Shown: positions 1-13,600 of the stretch, one piece after another
How the letters are laid out: each line of letters begins with the position of its first letter
How positions within the stretch are numbered: position 1 is the first letter of the stretch
NCBI RefSeq assembly: GCF_008831285.2
Contig: NC_045139.1
Location: forward strand, 16,164,354-16,228,353
Source of the DNA: Nymphaea colorata
Lineage: Eukaryota; Streptophyta; Magnoliopsida; Nymphaeales; Nymphaeaceae
Length of the DNA stretch: 64,000 bases
Direction: 5' to 3'
Program-made: the position numbers and the translations under genes
The notes under the pieces: model-generated
The model's database searches: none
Seen by the model: the letters and a program-made list of their open reading frames with translations, nothing else
What the model was told of the DNA's origin: nothing

Positions 1-3000
1 CCCCACTGTGACAAGCAATCGGTATATCTGCTTCTTCTTTATTGACATTGATGGATCCATTACTGATATTTGGACTTTCCATATCAGTGTAGATTGTCCC
101 CATTTCAATTGTGTTTGGGGGCTTACTATAGCAACATATGGGAAATTATGGAAAAAAAACTAATAACTTTTAGATTTTACATTTTATTAAAGAAGAGAAG
201 GCACTTGACGATCGGACCTACACGAGCCCACACCTGATGGCTGGGGCCAGTGGTCTGCAGCATAGTTGGCAAACTAGCCAAGTTGGCTAGGGAATCGGCC
301 GACTCGACTCGGATTGCTACCCGGCTTGTCCCTGACTCGCCCGATTCAGCTATAATGATTCATATTATGGTTATTTTAAAACTGGATACTGAGTTGGCAA
401 ATCAACTCGCTGACCCGATGATCCAATCATCTATTGATCCGAATCCGAGTTACAAGTTTGCCAACTAGGATATGCATGACCATTTTATCATCAATTTAGA
501 ACCTGGATCCGTGGTACTGGGTCCATGTAAGTGCAACTATTTGCAGTGAGCATGGGTGGGGGATATGAGATGAAATCATGGCGCCACCATGCCAAAATGT
601 TAACCAGTTTGAGTCCGATTTTCTCTTTTTAAATCTATGAAAATGTTTTGATATGGATGATGATGACCAAGAACTCAAAGAAATACTTTATTTGAAGCGC
701 AAAAGGGAATAGAATTCTAAAATCTATTCAAAAATTATAACCAAGATTTTCTGTTGAAATCTTTTAGATAGATAAATATAATATCTTCATCCTACCTTTA
801 TGATTAATGTGAATCTGTGCATGGAAATTAAAAAATGAGAGAATGCTGAAAACTTCCAAAATAAATTAATAGCAGGGGCTCCAAAAGACGAAGGATGTCC
901 CATGGTAGGGACAAAAACAAGACCTCTTAAATTTGGGGAGGGACAAAGACAAGGCTCCTTAATTTGTGTTAAAAAAATATTTTAAAAAAAAATTGAACAT
1001 CCTGCTGTATTCATGAAGACTAATTTAATATGTCATGTTTTAGTTCAAGTTATCTTTGTAAAGAAAGCTGATTTTACTAATATCAAAATTTCAATGTTTT
1101 AAGAGCCGTTCATGTTTTTTATCATCAAAAGATATTACTAAAGTGAAATAATGTCTAACTTAATGCATTTTTCTCATTAAATCCCTCTTAAAATTATTTC
1201 TGTAAGGTAGATTACATAAAACTTTATATCAATTAATTTTAATTAATGTGTCTGGCTTTTATTCCTTATCTAAATAGTCTGGTAGTTATCAGTTACTCTC
1301 TCTCTCTTTATATAATATATATATATAGAAATGGAGCTGGTGTGCTAGTTAAAATCCGATCGTCAATTTGATTCTTGTAAATACTACTCTTTTCGATCAG
1401 CGGAAAAAAGAGGACAGTTTCAACCTCTCGCCTTTGACTATTTTTCGCATGGAAAACAGAAAAAAAAATCACATGAAGGGTTCCTTCATTTTCTGATTAC
1501 AATATTTTTGAACCACAGTCTTCTAAATAGACTAAAAAAAAATCAGCCGAATTGATGTCAATCATCCCCATTTTTAACTATATTAGTTTGTAAAACAATT
1601 TTCCAGTTAAATACTAAAAAAATTTAAAAAGTGAGAAATTACACAAAAAAACAGTAAAGGAATAAAGGGCATGAGGACAGCATTCATTCAGCCAATTCAT
1701 TCCATTCATGCCGCCTCCCCGAAAAACTGAAACTATTTGTTCAAATTAAGTGAAACCAGAATAAGCACCTACTGATCAATGCTCCTGGATTTATTTTTAC
1801 CTAATTTTTAAGTCCTTATACTTTTCTTGGCGAGCCATCGACAGACTTCCAGTCTATAAAAATCCTTGCAAATTGGCGAATTGTTTGATTAACTTAAATG
1901 ATGGTTCACAAGGTCACCCGTAAAATTATTTTTTTAATCGACGTGTAAGTTGTCGTATACATTTTTTTTAAAAAACAAAGTAACTTGAATCTTACATTTT
2001 GTGAATTATTAACTAAGTTGATTGAACGATTTCATGATCTTAGTTTACATTTTTCATTATATAAACCTGAGTTGGTAGTTTGTGAAATATAAAACACTGA
2101 CGCCCTCAGCAATGAACAAAAGTTTATGTAACTTGATCAATTGTTTTGCTAGGCATTGATGTTGTTAAGCACTTTGTCAAAGAAATAGTGTGCATGTTTG
2201 AAACAAATGTTTTTCTTTTTTCAGAATGCTTAGCGCCAAAGAAATGTGGTGGCATATATTCAAAGACGATATGCTATATTTCCTTCATTAATTCCCTGAT
2301 TTTGACGTCTCGTTTTCAAGTCAAAAAATCCAGCAGCATAAGCATCTTCACAGCTGGTTGGTCACAAGATATTTTAAAATACTAATATACCAAATGCTGC
2401 TTAGGTTGAAGTGTTATGGAGATACACTATCTTCTTTTTTCTCATTATTTCAACCTCTATTTTGGAAATATCAAATGCTACGCCTAAGGATCTCGTGCCC
2501 ACCAAATTCTCCAAATATCAAATGCAATATATTTATTTAAATTTAAATCATAATACTCATTATATGATATTTATTTATTAAAATTGAATCTGATCATACG
2601 TCGTTTCTTAAATCATAATCCAACCCTTCCATTGGATATTTGATCTGAATCCAGCACCGTCCCAAATTTTACACTCAAGCGCTCGCTCAGAGTTTCCTCG
2701 CAATAAATGCTAATCAAGATTCAAGAAGCACCAATAATGTTGGAATTCAAGATGATCAGTTGCAGCGACGAAGGTGCTAAGACGCTTAAAAATCTCCATT
2801 CCATCTCTTTCCGCGTGTCAGAGTCCAAGACGGACCACCACCTCGGCTACCCGCGTGGACAAGCATCTCGCTCTCTCTCCTAGCCTTCGCTCTGTGGAAC
2901 AGTTTGGACTCGTAACGGCCTCTTTCATCCCTCCGCCCGCCTTTCCCTCGTTCAACAGTTACCCCCAAGCGCTGCTCCCCACCCCCCCTCTCTCTCTCTC
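1..3000. other. AT-rich intergenic DNA upstream of the TEX2-like gene
   Basis: No supportable gene. Short open frames here have no recognisable domain and are interrupted by AT-rich, low-complexity sequence. The one structured item is a small inverted-repeat element at 263-467. From about 2780 the composition turns CT-rich, ending in a TC tract near 2988-3007. This looks like the promoter and leader zone of the gene that starts at 3566. Confidence 0.6.
263..467. mobile_element. MITE-like element with 13-bp terminal inverted repeats
   Basis: The left end reads TAGTTGGCAAACT and the right end, on the other strand, begins with the same 13 bases. The body is about 205 bp, rich in GACTCG/GATTCG-type words, and carries no plausible protein. 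No convincing target duplication flanks it, so the superfamily is not assigned. It is likely a non-autonomous DNA transposon. Confidence 0.5.
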
Positions 3001-3565
3001 TCTCTCTTGGAGTCGATGGATATCGTGCCGGCTTCCACTCCACCGAACTGAGCAATCTCTAGACCGCTACTGCGAACAGACGGTATGACTAGTAGTAATG
3101 GCGTTTCCTTTTCTGTAGTTCGCTGCCATAAACAACTTCTTGCCTAAATTCTCTTCCATTCTCCTCCTGCGCCTGGATTCTTAAGTTGCTCTGTGTCGGT
3201 AGCGTTTTGCTTTGTTTTGGGGAGTGCTAGAAGGTTGGGATCCGTCCGTATCTTTCTCGCACTTGTTTTTCTCCCTTCCCGACGATTCCGATGTCTTACG
3301 CTTCACTCTTCTTCTTTCTTTCATCTTTATTATTCGTTTTCTGCCATTTTGTTGTCTTCGACCGAGTGATGATACCCTCTTCTTGATCGCCTTCAATTTC
3401 AAGTGGGTGGTCAAGCTTTCTGCTTCTTTTGGCTTCTCTTTGTTTCTCTGGTGGCCGAATTGCGCCTAACTAGGGTTTCTCTTGTTTTGCTTAAGTCTGC
3501 GATCTGATCTTGACGTTTTCGGTGGCGTTCTTTCCTCTATTCTCTTTGTGTGACCTCTTCCAGCC

Positions 3566-6500
3566 ATGATTTTGCTCTTCCTTTGCTACTTGGCGGGGGC
3601 TGTGACGGTTCTGATCGTCGAGGCTGGGCTTCTTCTCTACGCTTTGGATCGTCTGTCCAGGAAGCAAAAGCCGGCGTCTCTTGTGCAAGAAGAGACAGAT
3701 TCGGTTCCTGAGTTGGCCCCAGACCACTCGGTTGTGTCTCTGCTGACTAAGAAGGTGGGTTTGCATTTCCCTTTTTCTTTTCTTTTTTTTTCCCTTTTAA
3801 TGCCTGTTCGTTCTGCGTACTGAACGTCTTACATTTCCCTGTTATTGGTCCCGGAACTCACATTGGTCTGCACAATATTTTTTGAGCAAGTAAAGACATG
3901 TAACTATGTTTTGTAATTGCCATTGAACTATTGATTGTCTTACCAACCAAAGCTTGATGGTGTTTCTAAGCGATCTAACCTGGAGATGGGATGAATTTCT
4001 GTTATAAGTTAATGAAACGGCACTGAGACTGATGTGGCCGGAAAGCTACTTATCGTGGAAGCCCTGCACAACCACTCTCCCACTTCTCTCAGTGTACGTA
4101 GTATGGTTACTTCTGTTGGCTTACGTGCCTATTGCGTACCCAAATTAATACCTACCCTACTTACATTAGGCGATTAGGCTTACTCGTTCATTTACAACTT
4201 GATATCCAAAAGATTTTGCAAGGTTGGCACATTTGTATATTACTTGCCTATATGTACTATATAATCTTACTCAAGTGCCCATTTTATAGAACTGTGATCT
4301 TCACCCTTCTTACCTTGCAAAACGGAGACCTCCTAGTTTCCAGGGGGAGAGGGCGGGTGGATATTCATTGTTTTGGTCAGTTGGACTAGTGTTGTATGTA
4401 ACATTTGTATGTCACTAATAAAGAAGCATATAGATATCTATACAAGGAATGCAGATATTCAGGGATAAGTCAGTTGGACTAGTGTTGTATGTAACATAGC
4501 ATATCACACAATATGTAATGTAACTATGAAGAGGAGTGATATGTTACACACCAGCAACTAGTTTCAGGGTGTAACTATATCGTATCAGGTCTGACTTACA
4601 CCCCATATCATATGTTACAGTCCAATATGGAGTGTCACACACATTACACCTTGAAACAGAAAAAAGTGGTAATTTTTTCTTTTTAATTTAAACTTTAAAC
4701 TTTAAAGTTACATGGATTCATTGAGATCAAACACTATGTCCTATGTTAAAGTCATTCTTACACATCTAAAGTAAAGCTAAGTAACGTGGACATGGCAGAT
4801 TGGTCACCATATCCATGTCAACACACTGACTTGGGTATGGGACCACAGGTGACACATCAAGACACGTTTTGCATCAGGTCCAATCTAAAATGCATTAAAC
4901 CCTTTTCCTTTCTAACAAAATGCACAAATGTTGTGGATTTTAGTATATATACGGGCAACCTGATCACAATGGATTAACAAAATGCATTAATTTTTCTGAG
5001 ATTTTGTTGAAAGTTGTCGTATCCATACCCTTTGCCGTACCCGTACCTATGTGACTTGAAAGTAAAGAAATAAACTTTGGGGTTGATTCTCATGCAATGA
5101 AAATAGAGCTTTCTCTTATATGATCCTTATGTTTATTATAATAAAAAAGAAAAAGTAGAAATTCAAAGTTTGTGTCCACTAATTGCTTAAAGACTCGAAG
5201 GAGTATCCCATGGATAATTAAATCTTGTTTACTTGGATATACATTCAAGTATTATGAGTAATTTAAGTGTTCAATTTGATCATTTCAAATGAAAGTTTGG
5301 AAGGTTTAGGTAACATGTACTTTTTATTTTTTATGTTTATACAATTTATATTTTTTCGTATAGAGTTTTTTCATCCTATTATTTATTAGTTTCTGTTTTC
5401 TTAATTTTTATTATTTTTTTATATTAAAAGATTAATTTTGCAAAAAAAATTTATGTTACATTAGGATAGATTATGTTACATATCTAACTTTGGGCCCATC
5501 AATATGTGTTACATTCCACATTTTACAACACAGTTGAACAACAAGTTTGACCAACTAGTTGTTGATTTGGAACACAGGTCGATTTAACGAATGACCAACT
5601 ACCCATCCTACCTTCTCTACGTTCTTGACAGCCCATCTTTGTCTCTCAATTAACTAGTCGGGATTTGGGCAACTGAGATTTGGGAAGGAAAGTAATTCGT
5701 GTACATTGTACAATGCTAAATGTATTTCAGGCATCAGGACTGGAAGGTGAATGATAGAAGATGTTGCCATTTTGCCTGTAACTTGCATTTGATGTTGTGG
5801 TCCCTTGACAAACTGTTGTTCCTTCTAAAGTCCTTTGGGAGCCATTCCATTGTAACAAAAGATTAATTCAATAACATAGTTAAGTTGTGCACCTAAATGG
5901 ATGCTTACTAGTTATGTATTTAAGGGCTGAGCATTGATTCATCATTCAAGTGTAGCAGTTAGGAACTTAGGATCACCAGGCTAGGGGGCCTGTCCGTTGT
6001 CGGATTCATTATATTGTTTCATGGAGTGTTTTCCCTGAACTTATGTTTAGCAGATTAGCTGGTTGCACTTGCCAAAATTCTTCCATTACTGTTGCAGGGC
6101 GTAATCTGGGTTTTGGAACCAGAAAAGGTTCCGAAGATTCATCTTTCTGAATCTAGTCAACAAAAGAGCAAAAGGGAAGTTTTTGACATTGCACCTGTTA
6201 GACGATTTGCAAGACTTGAAGGCCAAGCTCTTATCCTAAGAGATGCAGAGGGTGGTCAGTCATCAATCCAACTTGATGGTTGCACAGTAGCAGCTGTTTC
6301 AGCTAGTAATCTTCCTACAAGAAAATGGTAGGTGAAATGTTCTCTTCTGCTTTTATCTGTCAAAGTTTAGCTGGTTCTCATTACATTTTTTTGTTGTAAA
6401 CTAGGGCTAAAAGATATCCTATCAAACTGGAAAACAAGAGTTCAATAGTCTATAATGGAAGTGAAATTTGCTACATATATGTAGAGACTTCTTGGGAAAA

Positions 6501-9046
6501 GGAGTCCTGGTGCAGAGCACTCCGTCTTGCTTCACGTATGGACAAAACAAAACTAAGATGGTATATGAAAATCAGTCAAGAATTTCGTCAATATGTGACA
6601 ACTTTAAATGCACAGTATCCTTTTTTCTCAAAGCCCACTGCTGCAGTGTTCACTGAGCCAGCAGATAGATCTCAAAGACTTGATGGATCTTCAAGGGTTC
6701 GACTTTTTCTGAAAAAGCTAGCGAAGAAGGCAGCAAAAGTTGGCTCTGAAGGCAGGATGGGAAATGCTCCATTCCTAGCCAGTGAAGAGAAAAGGAGCAG
6801 TAACAAATTTGGTGCTACAGATATAACACCCTATGGTGCCTCCAGTAAAGCTTTTTCAGCAGAGAAAAATAATGCAAGTTCATCGCAGAAAGATCTGACT
6901 TTCCCTGTGGGTGTTGAAACTGGAGCCAGTGACCAAGTTTCTATATCTTCTGACATGGAACAAGACTCTGGTCCCTCTTGTAGTTTTGAAGGTTGTCAGG
7001 AGAAACCCAGCATTGATGAAGGAACTCTTTGTTGGAATTTGCTTTTCTCAAGATTATTTTTTGATGTTAAAAGAAGTCAGGAAATTGTTAACTTCATGCA
7101 AGCTCGTATACAGGTATGTATACCTTTTAAGCTCATACCATAGAATTGACTTATTCTTCTAATTCATCTTCCCTGTTTTCCATAATAAGTCCAATATACG
7201 TGCTTTTGGAACTCTCCATATTATTCATAATTTATTTGATTACAGTTCTGATCATCAAATTCATAAAATATCTCCTAATATGAGCAGAAAGCATTATCCA
7301 ACATCAGGACTCCTTCTTATGTTGGGGGAGTTACATGCAGCAATCTTGATCTGGGGAATCTTCCACCTTATGTTCATAATATGAGGGTTCTTCCTATGGA
7401 CATGAATGATGTGTGGACTGTGGAAGTTGATATTGAATATTCAGGTGGTGCAGTGTTATATATTGAAACTAGACTGGAAGTTGGTGCACCAGATTTTCAG
7501 AAAGGCATAATTGGTGCAAGCTTGGAACCAAATTCAGAGAGAGATGCAAACACAGACTTGCTTGAGGGTTTGGAAGAACTGGGTGATCAACTGGGATTAT
7601 CCCAAGATGCTTCTGATGGCTTTAAGAAAGGAACTGAGGATGATAGCAAAGGTATTCAACCTAACCTTCAAGCCTTTTAAAGTTTATGAGTATGTCAAGC
7701 CTGTCTATTTCAAGAGTTAAATATACTGTTTTTAAGGTATTGTATCTCACACATTCCATAACCAGGCAAGTGGTAAAACTAAAAAGTTGGTTTTCAAGCA
7801 ATAGGTCCAGAGCTCCACTCATATCCTTTGAATAGTTTACTTCTTTGTACTTAGGTGGCTTGCTTAAGCTCCTTAACTTCTATCTCATTTCACTCTCTAT
7901 TTGAATGACTGAAGCTTGAGCACCTCATGTTCAGCGTGTTTAATTCGTTTGGTGGCCTAGGAGAAAGATGCGTAAGAATAACAGAAATTGACAGTATATC
8001 AGGTGAAAGTAGTAGTACTCGGCAGTTTTCATGTTACAAAATTCAGTGGGCCCTGGCTGTGGCTTCCTGAAGTTGATGGCAAATGTTTGATGATGTTGCT
8101 ATCATCACTAAACATTCTGTCATCTGCATGCTTACCCAGATGACTTGCAATTGTTATTCCTGTGAAGTGTGTGAAGCTAGTACAGTACTATATTATCCAG
8201 CTCGGAACTCGTTTCCCTATAATCAGGAATGTGGTGGTTATATTGTTGAGAGATGAGTAATGGTGCTGGGCTGCATGAAATCGAGTAGGAAAATGGCCAT
8301 CTTGAAAATGGAAAAAGATGTCATGAACTCATAATGTGATACAGGACCTTGGTGATTGCTGTAGCTAACAAAGCTTTCAGATCAGCCTAACCTCGTACTC
8401 ATAAGGTGTGGCGGTCCTATGTGGCATGGGTACTCAAAAAAGTGTCAGTGTCAAGATCATACAATTTGTCGAATACAGATGTATGGTAGGACGAGGTTGA
8501 GGTGCATTTTCCTTGTTGGGCCCTGGAAAAAATTGCACCAATTCATATCTTTTATCGAAGTTATTTTTTTTATTAGTTTTTATTTAGGAGACGGCATGTA
8601 ACACTCACACACATATATTGCTACTTGTTCTTTTAGAAGGAGGCAGACCAATGGCTCAGATTTCATAAGAACTTGATTGGAGATAAACGTATAATTTTCT
8701 GCTAAGCTAATGCATAGCTACAGGCTCATATTGTACAAAAATGTCTTCTATGCCTGGTCTAAACATAGAAGTGTTAGGACCAGTGAATTATATGTGTTTT
8801 GGATTTCTCTGTCTGATATTCTTAAGGTGTTTATTTCCGTAAATCTAACTGCACTGTTGTACCTGAAACGTTCAAAAAGGAGAAATGTAAAGAAACATAG
8901 TTTCTGACATTTGAATTGCATGTTATAAGTCATGACAAGAATTGCATGTTATAAGCCGAAGAAGCCAAGACTCAAGGTTCTTGGGCTAAGGCTCAACTTC
9001 TCAACATCTCAAAGAGAGAGAGAGAGAGTGTGTGTGTAATAATATG

Positions 9047-9089
<43 letters not shown>

Positions 9090-10623
9090 CAATGTACCTA
9101 ATCTTGTCAAGATCGCAAGGTTCTTTGGTTAGGCTTGGCTTCTCAACATCTCAAAAGTGTGTGTGCGTGAATTGGAGTGTGATGTTCATAGACTATCAGT
9201 AAGACCCATGATTACCCTGCACCCACCCATGGGTGGGCTTTGGCTTAGGAGCTTATGTTTGATGTCTATCTGATGTAGGTTACACATGAAATACCTACTG
9301 GTGGACAGTTCACATATAAGACATTTGAGAGAATCAGAGACATGTCACTAGCACAAATAAATTCTAGGATTGAACCACCAAATGGGGTTTTAGCCTTCAT
9401 TTGCATCTATGTTGTCAAGGCGCCCAGACGCTGCCTGGGCAGCACCTAGGTGAGCGTAGGCAACTATGTCACCAGGGTGCACCCTTTTTTGACCCACAAC
9501 CGCGTCGACGCGACGCGGATGCAGGTGCACACCCAGAATCGGTCAACGTGAGTCGGGTGCGGTCAACTGCACCCAACTATTTTCGTCAAATGTCAACACG
9601 TACCCTACTCACGTCAAACGCGAGTTCGGTGCAGTCAAACCGCACCATAGACATTTTGGTCTTTTTTTAAATTTTTACGTATGTAAAAATCGATTTAGGG
9701 CACAAAATCGTGCCCTTCCCGTTGATCTCTCTGACGTCTCCAGTGGCGGCATTCTCTCCTCCACCCCAGCATTCTGTCACTGCTCTCTCTGACATCTTGA
9801 CTCTCTGTCTCGCTGCTCTCTCCGACGTCTCCATTCGCTGCTTTTTCTCCTCCACCGGCAGCCGCTGCTCTCTCTCCTCCACCGGTGGCATCTGCTCTCT
9901 CTCCATCCGCTGCTCTCTCTGTCTGCTGCTCTCTCCGGCCGCTGCTGTCTCTCCTCCACTGCCGTGACGCCGTCTGCTGCTGTCTTTCCTCCACCAACTG
10001 TTTTAAGGAAGGAAGGTAGCTAGAGTGACGCTGTGTTTTTGTTAGCTCTCTCTTTCTCTCGACAGCAAATTGCAGAGGCATGGAAGCTTGTAGTAGTCAA
10101 GTTTAATAAGACAAATACTAATGTTATTAAGCTATTTGTCTGTGCGCCCATGTGCTGTTTTAAAGGCTGCAAATGCTTCAGAACTATATTGCAGGGATAT
10201 GGCTGAAAGCATAGGGATAATGATATAATGATTTTTAAACTCGAGAAGTATGAAGGTTTTATCCTTCACGTTTACGTTTGCAGATTTGTTTCCTTTATTT
10301 CACATATTTCTGATGTATGATATTTTTGTTCATGCCCTTCCCTGGTATCCTTTTGGAAGAACGCTGTTAGATGCTAAACATAGTACTGGGTTCATGTGTC
10401 ATTGATGTAGATGAAAGCATATTATGAAGAGTTGCAAACTTGATGATTGTGCGTGTGTTTGTTTGACCATGAATTAGGTTGTGTAATTCGAGTGCATGTG
10501 CAATTGTGCATTTGTCCATTTATGATTGAAAGGGAACTATGCAGATTATCTATTCTTAAAGTTGAACTAAATTTGTGCAACTGACCCATTGATAGTTTTG
10601 TGGTTTAATGACAATTTTTTGTC

Positions 10624-10678
<55 letters not shown>

Positions 10679-13600
10679 AATAAATACCACCGCTGTACCT
10701 AAATTTTTTGAGATGTGCGGCATCCGCAACCGCATGCTCGCACCCCGGTGACATAACTAGGCAATAAGGTGACCATTTTTTAATTTTCTTTTAGTTATGT
10801 TAATATGTCAAGTTATTTTGATTAACTATTACTAATATTTGAAATGTGGGGAATAGTAATATAACAAACATAATCAACTAAAACATCCAAAAATCAATTG
10901 TTGACTTCATTGAGTATACAAAGCCGATAGAAGAAGTTTAACATTACTCATTAAATGTAATCTAATACAAGAAAAAGAAAAACTAAATCTAATCTCTAGA
11001 AGAAGGAATGTAAATCCACAAGAAGGCTTTAATCTGTCGGTACTTAAAGAAAGACATAATATAATAAAAAAGGCTAACAGTATTGTCAGTACACAATACT
11101 ATAATAGTATACAATAATATACATATAAGTACATAACAGTAACAATACATATAAGTGCACAACCATACTGATGTATACATATAACAGGTATCACTATATA
11201 TATATCAGGCTAACAATATGTACATATAATATATTGATGCTATACTGTATGACAGGTATAACAGATTATACATAGCTGTATATACATATAACATGTATCA
11301 CAATACATATAACAGGAATAACAAATTGTATTACAATACAAATTGACATAATAGTATATACATATAAGCTTATAATAGGTATGACAAATTAACAATACAT
11401 ATAACTATATGATATAAATACGTAACATAACCATACTAACGTATACAAATAACAGGTATGAAGGATCACAATACTATATAAGAGGCTAAAGTTACTATAT
11501 AACAGACTAAGTTACTGACAGTCTATATATATACCCCATATACATATAACAACATCAAGCAAAACAATACATAAAAATACGTAATCAATACAAAATAAAG
11601 TACATGACATTGTCACATATATCGTGTACGGGTATTATATGGCGAGGAATTTCTTGGGCATAATACGGCAAAGTTATATATCTTGGGAAAGCTCAGCAAA
11701 TTTTTAAAAAATTTAAAACATTTAATAAAACCTGAAAATTATAAAAAAAATAGAAATTAATAAAAAATACAAAAAGCGTGTATAATACGCTGTTTTTTTC
11801 ACGTTTTCTTATTTTTTGGCATTTTTTTAAAAAAGGCGTGTCTAATTGCCAGTTTATACAGCTGGCTTATTTTTCGCGTATTTAACACATTTTTTTCAAT
11901 TAAGACGTGTTTTCTATGACAATGGTACATAACAATATATACTCAATTAAGAAATTTTAATTGAAAGGGAATGTGACTTTTCACTTTCCCGTGGACTAGG
12001 CGTGTTGGCCTAGGCGCCAACACATGTTGCATCGACGGGTGTGGACTCACACTTAGTCCATGCCTAGGCCTCGCCTAGGCAAGACAGACCTTGACAACAT
12101 GGATCACCATCCGATTGATATGGTTGGATGGCTCTAAAATGGACATAGTTTTTCCAAAAATTAACTTATAATTGTCTTTATAAGTTGGCACTTTCCTTTT
12201 CAGTTGCCATTCTTTATAGCCATAGATCTGAACCAGCAGTTGCACAACTACTGTAAAAGAATTATACAGAGAAAACATTTAGCAGTCTTCATTTGTCTGT
12301 TCTGAAAAAAATGTTTTACTCATACCCAAAATAGAAAAATATTCAAGTGATTTTTTCATAAGAACGTAGAGTCAACTGAAAATATTTAAAAAAATGTGCA
12401 GCCAAACGTGAATTGCCAGTTTATTGGATGTAGCTTTTTAAAGCAAAAATTTGGAAAGAAAACAATGAAAAAGTTAATAGGGCCGCAACCTGGATGATAT
12501 TCCCTTTTTTCTAAAACCTGCAATTTCTCGGTAGGGAACTGCCTTCCCTGAGCAAACGTGGCCCTGCCATAGTGCAATTCACGTTTTCAATTGATCTCCC
12601 TTGTGAATGATTATTTTGTGAGAATAGCAGAAATGCTCTTTAGGAGGTTGTAGTATCATATTCTGCTTCATTCCAAACTCCTAATCCTGTTTGACATATG
12701 TTTCTGCACTTGTTTTTTTGCAATGCAGATTGCTAGATTACATCTGATCATTTCTTTCTATCTTAAAATTTTTCATTAGTTTTTCCTGCTGCAGATGGGA
12801 AAAGTTTTAAGAGTTCTAATTGGAGAACAGGTTACGTCTCAAGGTTGAAGTCGAGATTGAGTTCTCTTGCTGATCAAGTATCACAGGTTAGCTGGAAAGC
12901 TTACACGTTTTCCCTCAAGAATTAGCTCCCTCGCATATTTTTTAGCGTCTTGGGTGAATAGCTCTCTGATATCACCGATACGAGTTGCAAGTTACCCATG
13001 TATCTTACGCATTTTCTCGTAAAAGTACAAAAGTTTTTAAAATAAAACTAAATCGGGATCATCCAGTGAACTGATGCTACGTTATTGTGCACATAATGTT
13101 TGAGTACTTTTCATTATCTATTAGCTATCCTTTTATTTTTTATGTACACATGGAATTTATTCCAGGCATTTTGAATGGCAGATGCCGTTATCTTTAGCAG
13201 TCAGGGTTCTGCAGCTTCGGGGAACTGTGCGCATACACATAAAACCCCCTCCTTCAGATCAAATCTGGATTGCATTCACAACCATGCCCCAAATAGAATG
13301 GGATCTAGACTCACAGGTTGGAGACCATAAAGTTACTAGTGCACAGATAGCTTTGTTTATTGGCAATCGAATTAAGGTTAGTTATATTGAAATAAATTCC
13401 ATCATTAGTCTGTTTGTCAGTTTTATTTCTCATTTTCACGATACGTAAGTGCCAGCCGATAGTGACAGCCACTGAGGTATTATGTAAAAATTTTCTGCAG
13501 GCAGCGCTCAAGAATAGCATGGTTCTTCCAAACTGTGAGTACATACGCATCCCGTGGATGGTAGCTGAAAAGGATGACTGGGTTCAAAGAGATGTTGCGC

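Noticed and set aside
9695-10081. 128-codon minus-strand frame rich in Arg/Glu/Gln
   Set aside because: It lies in the CT-rich block of hAT-like copy 1; biased composition alone explains it.
11000-11640. Possible CRISPR-like or satellite array
   Set aside because: The repeats are imperfect, irregularly spaced and inside a plant transposon. No regular spacers.
13167-13181. Earlier acceptor (TTCCAG at about 13160-13165) for TEX2-like exon 6
   Set aside because: It runs at once into a stop in the required frame. The acceptor ending at 13181 keeps frame and matches the family sequence.
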